Part shown: positions 1 to 6,229 of the stretch, piece by piece
How positions within the stretch are numbered: the stretch's first letter is position 1
Layout: every line of letters begins with the position of its first letter
Translations under genes and position numbers: made by a program
Origin: an uncultured Verrucomicrobiota bacterium
GTDB lineage: Bacteria; Verrucomicrobiota; Kiritimatiellia; RFP12; UBA1067
Direction: 5' to 3'
Length of the DNA: 6,946 bases
Assembly (NCBI GenBank): GCA_946615275.1
Contig: CAMOHV010000057.1
Location: 1 to 6,946, forward strand
The notes under the pieces: generated by a model
What the model was told of the DNA's origin: nothing
The model's input: only the letters and a program-made list of their open reading frames with translations
The model's database searches: none

Positions 1-2871
1 GTGGACGGGAAGGGCGTGGAGCTCGAGTACGGCGTGTGGTCTGCGGACGGCAAGACGTTCCTCACGGAGGGCCCGGTGCCGCGTGGCGCGCAGATCGTGC
101 TGCCCGCGACATGCGCGGCGGGAGGCGTCGCTTCGCTGAGAATGTACTGGAACAACCCTAAGGCGTGGGGACTCGCCGACTTCTGGAAGAAGCGCCCGGC
201 GGGCAAGGGCGCGAAACCCTTTGTGCACGTCTGCCCCGCCGTCAGAAGCGATCTGCGGGAAGTGGGCGCGGATGCGCCCTGGGCGCCTGACGGCGGCAGG
301 CCATGGGCGTATCGTCTGCCGGTTCTGATCGTGAATCCCTCCGCCGATGCACTGAATGGCGTTCTGGCCGCAGTTCCGCTTGCGGCGGCGCGGCGCATGC
401 TGAAAAGCCCGATCTTCGCCCTGCACGACGCCGCGGGCGCCCCACGCCCCGTCTTCACCGCCGGCGGGCGAGTGTTCTTCATGGTCGACGTACCGGCGAA
501 GACCGCACTTACGCTGCATCTGTACGCCAGGGAGAGCGGGCGGGAGATGAAGCGGATGAAGCGCGCCGTGGCGAGCGCGCTTGGAAGCGAGATTCCTTCG
601 GATCAGGTGATAGTGGAGGAGACGGGCATGACGAAGGCCGACGAGGAAGCCCTGTCGCGTCTCATAGGCAGCCCGGCCAACCTCCTCAAAAATCCATCCT
701 TCGAGGACGGTGGAGAGCCCGAGCCAGGCTGGCGCTGGAGCGGTAAGGGGGCGAAGGGCGTGGTGTTCTCCAGAAGGGCCGGTGGATTCCTCGGGGCGCA
801 CTGCGCGAGCCTCGAGGTCAAGCCGGAGGCGAAGCCGAACTGGCAGGGGCGCATACAGTGCGTGGACGTGAAGCCCGGGCGCACGTACTTCTACGGGGCG
901 TTTGTCTATGGGGAGAACCTCACGGCGTCGGTCGCGGTGCATGAACACATGCTCGACGAGAAGGGGAAGGCCATAGACATGGGCAATACGGGCCAGCAAT
1001 ACAGGGATTCCGGGCGGTGGACGCCGCTTTTCGGCACGGTCGGCTCCGGCGCGGACGGTCGGCGGATGGCGCTGCACCTCACGATGAACGGGCACGGCGT
1101 GGTGTGCCACGACGGAGCGATGGTCGTGGAGTGCGCAAATGCGTACGTGGGGGATCCTGAGGTCCCGGCGATGCCGCGGGACGCATTCGCCGTGAGGCAG
1201 TTCGATGTTGTGGAGAAGGTGTTCAAGGAATCGCAGGTGGAGGACGCCAAGAGGCCGTTCGCGATCGACCTCGCGCTGAACGAGACGGAGGAGCTGCAGC
1301 TCGCCGTGCGCGCGGGGCGGAGGATCGCGCGCCTGGAGGCTGACGTGGCACCGCTTGCGGGCCCGGGAGGCGCAAGGCTTGAGGTCCAGACAGGACATGT
1401 GGGCTGGGTGCCGGTGGACCACCCCACATCCTATTATTCGTGCTACACGCCTGAATGGGTGCTGCGCAAGCCGCGGGGCTCAGGCTCGTGCGACGGCTGG
1501 GCAGGATGGTGGCCGGACCCCATTCTGCCGAATCGCGCGTGCGAACTGCCCGCAAACACGGCGCGCGCGTTCAGGTTCTCGGTGAAGACCACGCGCTCAA
1601 CGCCGCCCGGGACGTATCGCGGCGAAGTCGTGTGGCGCGAGGACGGCAGGGAGATCAGGCGCGACAGGGTGGAGGCGAGGGTGTGGGGCTTCGCGCTCCC
1701 TGAGAGGCCGACTTTCGCCGCGATCTACGATGTGCGCCTCGGCAACGCCGCGTGGAAGCCGCTCGGCGAATACAAGGCCGCATACGCGTGCGTGGCCGAC
1801 TTCATGGCGGAGAAGAAGATATGCCCCGACCGCGTCCCAGGGACCCCGGTGTTCAAACTTGGCAAGGACGGGCATGTCACCGCCGACTTCGCCGACTACG
1901 ACGCCGCTGCCGCGGAGTTCTTCGACAAGCGCGGCTTCCCCGTCTCCTACACCCCTACCGTCTTCTACTGCTTCGGCTGGGGCCATCCGCCCAAGAAGTT
2001 CCTGGGGATGGAGCCCTATGAAGGCAAGTATCCCTACAAGGGCGTCGATCGCTCGAAACTCGCGCCAAAGTGGGCGGCGGCCTACAAGGAGGCGCTTTCG
2101 CTCTACTGGCGGCACATGAAGGAGAAGGGATGGGACAAGAAGCTCGTCCTCTACATATCCGACGAGCCGTACATGCGCGATTCCGCCATCGAGGCGCAGA
2201 TGAAGGCGCTCTGCGCGCTGATACACGAGGTGGACCCGGCGATACGCATCTACTGCAGCACCTGGAGGCATCTCGCGGCGTGGGAGGATTCGCTCGACGT
2301 GTGGGGCGTGGCGCACTACGGCGCGTTCCCGGTGGACGTCATGAAGCGCATCTCAGCCTCCGGTGGCGGCAGGGGAATATGGTTCACGACGGACGGGCAG
2401 GAGTGCCTCGACACCGTGAACTGCTCCACTGAGCGCCTCTTCCCGCACTACTGCGCCGCTTGGGGCGCGGAGGCGTACGAGTTCTGGGGCTGCACGTGGC
2501 TCACTTACGATCCGTGGAAGTTCGGGTGGCACTCGTACATCCGCCAGTCCGGCACGCCGGGCGAAGAGCACTGGGTGCGCTATCCGGCGGGGGACGGCTA
2601 CCTGATGTATCCGCCCAGGGCGGGCGTGTCGGACGGCATCTGCTCGTCGGTGCGCCTTGAGGCCGCGCGCGACGGCGTGGAGGACTTCTCGCTCCTCTCC
2701 GCTCTTGCGGCGCGCAAGGACTCTGCCTCGGCGGCGCTCCTCGCGGAGTTCCGCGCGCTCTGCCCGATACCGAACCCCGGCGGACGCTATTCGGGGCGCA
2801 ACCTTCCCGATCCGTCGGTCCTCGCCGCGCTCCGCCGCCGCGCGCTCGAGCTTCTGGGAGGTGCGCGATGA
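1..2871 (+). CDS. GH123-type (DUF4091) multi-domain glycoside hydrolase, 5' partial
   Basis: This is probably a secreted or surface glycan-degrading enzyme. Residue numbers count from window position 1, where a GTG happens to fall. No signal peptide is visible and the sequence is already inside a folded domain, so the real start is likely upstream. Domains by eye: a DUF2341-like beta-sandwich at about 100-178 (YRLPVLIVN near its start), a CBM4/9-like carbohydrate-binding module at about 231-387 opening with NPSFEDG, then a long region ending in a GH123 catalytic domain. The segment YISDEP carries an adjacent Asp-Glu pair (D721-E722). In characterised GH123 beta-N-acetylgalactosaminidases such a pair stabilises the oxazolinium intermediate and acts as acid/base. 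The C-terminal RDGVEDF (890-896) is also typical of the family. Substrate is inferred only: many DUF4091 proteins are uncharacterised. The stop overlaps the next start (ATGA), suggesting translational coupling. Confidence 0.8.
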   Translation: MDGKGVELEYGVWSADGKTFLTEGPVPRGAQIVLPATCAAGGVASLRMYWNNPKAWGLADFWKKRPAGKGAKPFVHVCPAVRSDLREVGADAPWAPDGGRPWAYRLPVLIVNPSADALNGVLAAVPLAAARRMLKSPIFALHDAAGAPRPVFTAGGRVFFMVDVPAKTALTLHLYARESGREMKRMKRAVASALGSEIPSDQVIVEETGMTKADEEALSRLIGSPANLLKNPSFEDGGEPEPGWRWSGKGAKGVVFSRRAGGFLGAHCASLEVKPEAKPNWQGRIQCVDVKPGRTYFYGAFVYGENLTASVAVHEHMLDEKGKAIDMGNTGQQYRDSGRWTPLFGTVGSGADGRRMALHLTMNGHGVVCHDGAMVVECANAYVGDPEVPAMPRDAFAVRQFDVVEKVFKESQVEDAKRPFAIDLALNETEELQLAVRAGRRIARLEADVAPLAGPGGARLEVQTGHVGWVPVDHPTSYYSCYTPEWVLRKPRGSGSCDGWAGWWPDPILPNRACELPANTARAFRFSVKTTRSTPPGTYRGEVVWREDGREIRRDRVEARVWGFALPERPTFAAIYDVRLGNAAWKPLGEYKAAYACVADFMAEKKICPDRVPGTPVFKLGKDGHVTADFADYDAAAAEFFDKRGFPVSYTPTVFYCFGWGHPPKKFLGMEPYEGKYPYKGVDRSKLAPKWAAAYKEALSLYWRHMKEKGWDKKLVLYISDEPYMRDSAIEAQMKALCALIHEVDPAIRIYCSTWRHLAAWEDSLDVWGVAHYGAFPVDVMKRISASGGGRGIWFTTDGQECLDTVNCSTERLFPHYCAAWGAEAYEFWGCTWLTYDPWKFGWHSYIRQSGTPGEEHWVRYPAGDGYLMYPPRAGVSDGICSSVRLEAARDGVEDFSLLSALAARKDSASAALLAEFRALCPIPNPGGRYSGRNLPDPSVLAALRRRALELLGGAR
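2857..2861 (+). promoter_or_regulatory. Shine-Dalgarno site of the sigma-54 activator gene
   Basis: GGAGG, within GGGAGGT, lies inside the last codons of the glycoside hydrolase gene, 6 nt before the ATG at 2868. It supports that start and the ATGA coupling. Confidence 0.75.
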
Positions 2872-4493
2872 AGGGCAATCTGATTCTCACCGGATGGCAT
2901 TACCCTGAATATCTCGCCGCCGCCGCCGCCGCGTATCTGGCCTCCGCGGGAGATGCCGACGTCTTCGGCGTGAGCATGGCAGAACTTGCCGGCACGATGG
3001 AGAAGGCGGCTTCAGAATACTCCACGGTCTCGGTGCTGGGCGTGGGGCTCACCGAGAACATCGACCGCCTCGCCGGCACACTCAAGGATCTCGCGAAGAA
3101 GGGCGTGAAGACTCGCTGGATATCGCGCAACGCGATGCCGGAGGAGACTGCGAAGAAGCTGGATGAGACGGGGGCGTCCTTCGCGGAGCTTGTGGTGAAG
3201 CCCGAGGGAGGGCTCGTCCAGGCTGTGGTCGGCCATCTCGGCAACGTAGCCGAGAAGGACGCGCGCAGGCTCCGCAGGATCGGCGCCGCAAAGGAGGTGA
3301 AGCCGTCGGAATACTCCAAGGGCGATCTGTCGTCCGACGAGACATGGCAGATACTCTATCTCGCCGCCGGCTACGCCCACCGCGACCACCGCGACGAGTC
3401 CGCCTGCGGCAAGGTGGTGAGGGCGCTCGCCGAGAACATGAGCATCGCCGACGGGCTCGCAGGCGACTTCAAGCACCTCGTGAACGAGTTCATGGCAGGA
3501 TACTCCTATGAGCTCATCGGCAAGTCCCCCGCCGCGCAGGAGGCCAAGCGGCGCCTCCTGCAGGCGGCGAACTGCTCCAAGGCGAGCGTCCTCGTCCTGG
3601 GCGAGACCGGCACGGGCAAGCAGGTGGCGGCCGAGTACATCCACCGCAACTCCGACCGCCGCAACGGGCATTTCGAGCACTACAACTGCGCATACGGCGG
3701 CAACGAGGACATGCTCATGGACCGTCTCTTCGGGCACGAGAAAGGCGCGTTCACCGGCGCGAACGCCAAGCGCAACGGGCTCTTCGACGACGCCAACGGC
3801 GGCACGCTCTTCCTCGACGAGATCGGCGAGACGAGCGAGAGGGTGCAGGCGATGCTCCTCACCGTCCTCGAGACGGGCAAGTTCATCCGCGTGGGCGGCG
3901 ACGACAGCAGGCGCGTAACGGTGGACGTGCGGCTTATCTGCGCCACCAACCGCGACCTCCAGCAGATGGTGCTTGACGGCAAGTTCCGCCTCGACCTCTA
4001 CCAGCGGATATGCGAGTTCCCCGTGCGCCTCGAGCCGCTCAGGAACCGCAAGGAGGACATCCCGCTCTTCGTGAAGCACTACTGGCGCAACATGACCGGC
4101 TGCTCTCCCACGAAGCGCCAGATATCGGCGCTCGGGAACTACGACTATCCTGGGAACGTCCGCGAGCTGCAGTCGATCCTCAAGCAGGCGAAGGCGCTCT
4201 GCGACTCGCTGGGCGACGGCGGCGACTACGCCAAGCTCGACTTCGCGATGATCCTCGAGGAGCACGAGCGATTCAACAAGAAGCTCATCGAGGGACTGCG
4301 CGCGCGCCGCGACGGCATCGCCCCCGCCGCCCTCTACCCTGACAACCAGGCTGACCTCCTCTGCCTCCATGCCGTGAACGTATTCCGCAAGTACCGGTAC
4401 AACTTCACGCATGCCGCAGAGGCGGCCGGCATAACGGTGAACACGCTTCGCAAGCGCCTTAAACTGGCCGAGAAGAAGGGGGTCAACGCATGA
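2868..4493 (+). CDS. sigma-54-dependent AAA+ transcriptional activator with a DHH-like N-terminal domain
   Basis: An enhancer-binding protein of 541 residues that would use ATP to open sigma-54 RNA polymerase promoters. The AAA+ core is complete: Walker A GETGTGKQ (245-252), the sigma-54 contact loop GAFTGA (293-298), Walker B LFLDEIGE with D317-E318, sensor I around N361 (CATNRDL), and sensor II PGNVRELQ with R432. A Fis-type helix-turn-helix sits at about 512-531 (AAEAAGITVNTLRKRL). Residues 1 to about 210 are the likely sensor. They are not a response-regulator receiver, PAS or GAF domain that I recognise. They resemble the first half of a DHH phosphoesterase, with SRN (86-88) where the DHH motif would be. 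The ATG is chosen because GGAGG lies 6 nt upstream and the ATG overlaps the previous stop. It is not obviously RtcR: the N-terminus does not look like that CARF domain. Target genes are unknown. Confidence 0.9.
   Translation: MKGNLILTGWHYPEYLAAAAAAYLASAGDADVFGVSMAELAGTMEKAASEYSTVSVLGVGLTENIDRLAGTLKDLAKKGVKTRWISRNAMPEETAKKLDETGASFAELVVKPEGGLVQAVVGHLGNVAEKDARRLRRIGAAKEVKPSEYSKGDLSSDETWQILYLAAGYAHRDHRDESACGKVVRALAENMSIADGLAGDFKHLVNEFMAGYSYELIGKSPAAQEAKRRLLQAANCSKASVLVLGETGTGKQVAAEYIHRNSDRRNGHFEHYNCAYGGNEDMLMDRLFGHEKGAFTGANAKRNGLFDDANGGTLFLDEIGETSERVQAMLLTVLETGKFIRVGGDDSRRVTVDVRLICATNRDLQQMVLDGKFRLDLYQRICEFPVRLEPLRNRKEDIPLFVKHYWRNMTGCSPTKRQISALGNYDYPGNVRELQSILKQAKALCDSLGDGGDYAKLDFAMILEEHERFNKKLIEGLRARRDGIAPAALYPDNQADLLCLHAVNVFRKYRYNFTHAAEAAGITVNTLRKRLKLAEKKGVNA
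2916..2933 (+). repeat. in-frame GCC trinucleotide run coding poly-Ala
   Basis: Five GCC codons followed by GCG encode six alanines (A17-A22) in the first helix of the sensor domain of the sigma-54 activator. Length changes here would stay in frame, unlike in the heptamer array of the next gene. It may simply reflect high GC and alanine-rich helix composition. Confidence 0.6.
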
Positions 4494-5653
4494 ACGTTGC
4501 GGTGAAGCGGATCGTGCACTATGTGCTTCTGGCGGCGATGCTGCTGGGGGTTCCGCTTGCGTGCTGCCTTCTCTCCTGCGACGAGGAGATGCTCGAGGGC
4601 GTGAAGGCGTTCCCCCCGCGCACCGAGGACTGGGGGTTCCATCCCGAAAAGCTATGGAACCACCGGCGTCCGTTCAACTGGGGCGTGTTCATCGGCTTCG
4701 CCGCGTTCACATTCCTGTGCCTGAGGCCGTTCGTGGCGCGGGCGGTCCGCGCCGCGCTGCGCCGCCCCCCCAAGAAAAATTCTCAATTCTCAATTCCCAA
4801 TTCCCAATTCCCGTGGTGGGGCTGGCTGGGCGTCGTCGTTCTTGCCGTCGGCTGGGTGTTCTCGTGGAGCCGGTTCGAATGGTTCCGCCCGTTCCAGGTG
4901 CAGTGCTCGTACTTCCCGATGTGGGCCGGGTTCATACTCATAATGAACGCGCTCTGCGTGAAGCGCAGCGGGCATTCCCCGATGACCGACCATCCCTGGG
5001 CGTATGCGGCCACGTTCCCGGCGAGCTCGCTCTTCTGGTGGTTCTTCGAGTATCTGAACCGCTATGTGTGGAACTGGTACTATCTTGGCGTCTCGGAGCT
5101 TAACGCGTTGGAGTACACGGTGTACGCGACGGTGTGCTTCGCGTCGGTCCTGCCGGCCGTGGCGGCCGTGGCGGCGTGGCTCGCGACGTTCCGTCCGTTC
5201 GACGACTCGGTGTACGACGGCATGGCGAAGGTGGATCTGCGCAGGCCGAGGTGGAACGTGTTCCTCTTCGTCCTCTCCGCCATTGGCCTCACGGGCGTCG
5301 TGTTCTTCCCCGACTACGCCTATCCCCTCATCTGGATATCGCCGCTCGCCGTGTTCGTGATGGTGCAGACGTGGCTGAAGGAACCAAGCGTGCTGGACTC
5401 CTTCGCCATCGGCAACTGGTCGGTCTTCTTCCGCTTCTCCCTCGCCGCGCTCATCTGCGGGCTCTGCTGGGAGACGTGGAACTGGCATGCCTACGCGAAG
5501 TGGGTGTACGCGGTCCCGTGGGTGCATCGCTTCCAGATATGGGAGATGCCGCTAATTGGGTTCGCGGGTTATCTGCCGTTCGGGGTGGAGTGCGCGGCCG
5601 TGACGGCGTGGATATGCCCGGCGCTTGTGTCGGGAACAAGGAGAGGAGCGTGA
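4490..5653 (+). CDS. tryptophan-rich polytopic membrane protein of unknown function
   Basis: I do not recognise a named family. The product is 387 residues with about nine or ten hydrophobic segments (roughly 8-30, 62-82, 108-125, 140-158, 172-190, 208-232, 255-275, 278-296, 310-328 and 350-378). Twenty-seven residues (7%) are Trp, well above normal. Two aromatic E-x-x-N motifs occur, FFEYLN (E187, N190) and WETWN (E328, N331), each followed by an aromatic stretch, which hints at an internal duplication. A conserved-looking C-terminal block holds WEMPLIG (E352) and YLPFGVE (E367). The first segment ends LLSCDEE, which could be read as a weak lipobox but more simply as a transmembrane helix. 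Residues 97-108 are encoded by a heptamer tandem array between segments two and three. The start overlaps the previous stop (ATGA at 4490-4493) with a purine-rich AAGGGGG 7 nt upstream. Membrane or lipid-related work is suggested only by the two downstream genes. Confidence 0.85.
   Translation: MNVAVKRIVHYVLLAAMLLGVPLACCLLSCDEEMLEGVKAFPPRTEDWGFHPEKLWNHRRPFNWGVFIGFAAFTFLCLRPFVARAVRAALRRPPKKNSQFSIPNSQFPWWGWLGVVVLAVGWVFSWSRFEWFRPFQVQCSYFPMWAGFILIMNALCVKRSGHSPMTDHPWAYAATFPASSLFWWFFEYLNRYVWNWYYLGVSELNALEYTVYATVCFASVLPAVAAVAAWLATFRPFDDSVYDGMAKVDLRRPRWNVFLFVLSAIGLTGVVFFPDYAYPLIWISPLAVFVMVQTWLKEPSVLDSFAIGNWSVFFRFSLAALICGLCWETWNWHAYAKWVYAVPWVHRFQIWEMPLIGFAGYLPFGVECAAVTAWICPALVSGTRRGA
4778..4812 (+). 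repeat. five-unit heptamer tandem array AATTCYC inside a coding region
   Basis: Two AATTCTC units (4778-4784, 4785-4791) are followed by three AATTCCC units (4792-4798, 4799-4805, 4806-4812), with no interruptions. The array is AT-rich against GC-rich flanks and is preceded by C7 (4765-4771) and an A-rich stretch. It is translated as N-S-Q-F-S-I-P-N-S-Q-F-P (residues 97-108), a period-7 peptide lying between two predicted membrane segments of the host protein. Confidence 0.95.
5638..5648 (+). promoter_or_regulatory. Shine-Dalgarno site that fixes the start of the PAP2-like gene
   Basis: AAGGAGAGGAG contains a GGAG (5645-5648) 6 nt upstream of the ATG at 5655. It lies inside the 3' end of the membrane-protein gene. 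It favours the 5655 start over an in-frame upstream ATG at 5625, which would add ten residues reading straight through this site. Confidence 0.8.
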
Positions 5654-5654
5654 C

Positions 5655-6161
5655 ATGGCGTTTGGAATGGGCATAATCCACGACGCGAACCTGTTCGAGA
5701 TCGTGCGCCATCCGTGGTTCATCTCCGCGTTCCTCGCGGGTGGGGCGGCGCAGCTCTTGAAGTTCGTGATCGGATGGTGGCGGACGCGCCGCATGGACCT
5801 GAGCTATCTCGCGGGCGCGGGCGGCATGCCCAGCTCGCACTCGGCGCTTGTCTCGGCGCTCGCGACGGCCGTCGGCCTCACGGAGGGGTTCGACGCGCCG
5901 GACGCCATGATCGCGGTGGGATTCGCGCTCATCGTCCTCTGCGACGCCGCCACGCTGCGCCGCGCGGCCGGCGAGCACGCGAAGCTCCTCAACAGGCTCG
6001 TGGAGAAGGTGAACGACAAGCTCGACGCCCAGGAGCGCCTGGAGGCGGCGCGCCTGAGGGAACGCCTCGGCCACAGCAGGCGCGAGGTGCTCGCCGGCAT
6101 GGCGTTCGGAATAGCGGTGGCGTTCTTCGTGTGCGCTGTGTGGGACTTCTGGAAAGTTTAG
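5655..6161 (+). CDS. divergent PAP2-family membrane protein (DUF212)
   Basis: A 168-residue membrane protein of the divergent PAP2 family, related to acid phosphatases acting on lipid phosphates; its own reaction is not established. Supporting motifs are GGMPSSHSA (56-64, with H62), DAATLRRAAGEHAKLLN (97-113, family pattern YDAxGVRR...G), and LGHSRREVLAG (138-148, with H140), each near a hydrophobic segment (about 22-40, 64-76, 84-96 and 146-163). The length is normal for the family. A variation is TLRR in place of the usual GVRR. The region at about 114-137 is charged and probably helical or cytoplasmic. The gene starts one base after the preceding stop, implying co-expression with the unknown membrane protein. 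A lipid-phosphate or isoprenoid-phosphate substrate is inference. Confidence 0.88.
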   Translation: MAFGMGIIHDANLFEIVRHPWFISAFLAGGAAQLLKFVIGWWRTRRMDLSYLAGAGGMPSSHSALVSALATAVGLTEGFDAPDAMIAVGFALIVLCDAATLRRAAGEHAKLLNRLVEKVNDKLDAQERLEAARLRERLGHSRREVLAGMAFGIAVAFFVCAVWDFWKV

Positions 6162-6163
6162 AG

Positions 6164-6198
6164 TTTCTGGTTTCTGGTTTCTTGTTTCTGGTTTCTGG
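6164..6198 (+). repeat. five-unit heptamer tandem array TTTCTGG in the intergenic gap
   Basis: Units at 6164-6170, 6171-6177, 6178-6184 (variant TTTCTTG), 6185-6191 and 6192-6198, followed by TT. It begins two bases after the stop codon of the PAP2-like gene and makes up half of the 68-bp gap before the patatin gene. It has no hairpin potential and so is not a terminator. The rest of the gap (6199-6229) holds only the ribosome-binding site of the next gene; I see no convincing promoter. Confidence 0.95.
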
Positions 6199-6217
6199 TT
6201 GTGTTTCAAACAAAAGC

Positions 6218-6223
6218 AAGGAG
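6218..6223 (+). promoter_or_regulatory. Shine-Dalgarno site of the patatin-like gene
   Basis: AAGGAG lies 6 nt upstream of the ATG at 6230 and fixes that start. The first residues (MKIGLALGGGGARG) match the usual N-terminus of this family. Confidence 0.85.
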
Positions 6224-6229
6224 TTGAAA

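Noticed and set aside
1344..1358. possible -24/-12 sigma-54 promoter (TGGCAC followed by TTGC)
   Set aside because: The two elements are 3 bp apart rather than the required 5, and the site lies in the middle of the hydrolase coding region.
1597..2316. 239-codon open frame on the - strand opposite the glycoside hydrolase
   Set aside because: Same in-register GC artefact opposite a clear catalytic domain; no recognisable motifs.
3012..4412. 466-codon open frame on the - strand opposite the sigma-54 activator
   Set aside because: It is in codon register with the sense gene, so its stops would require TTA, CTA or TCA codons, which are rare at this GC content. The sense frame has complete AAA+ motifs; the antisense product has no recognisable domain.
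4535..4600. lipoprotein signal (LLSC) at the start of the membrane protein
   Set aside because: The protein has many further transmembrane segments and the lipobox is weak, so an ordinary first membrane helix is the simpler reading.
4778..4812. CRISPR-like or attachment-site repeat
   Set aside because: Units are 7 bp and directly adjacent with no spacers, and no integrase, transposase or cas gene is present in the window.
4790..5527. 245-codon open frame on the - strand opposite the membrane protein
   Set aside because: In-register shadow of the sense gene; it even ends at a TCA codon contributed by the heptamer array.
6162..6229. terminator or promoter in the only intergenic gap
   Set aside because: No inverted repeat with a T tract and no credible -35/-10 or -24/-12 pair; the sequence is accounted for by the heptamer array and a ribosome-binding site.
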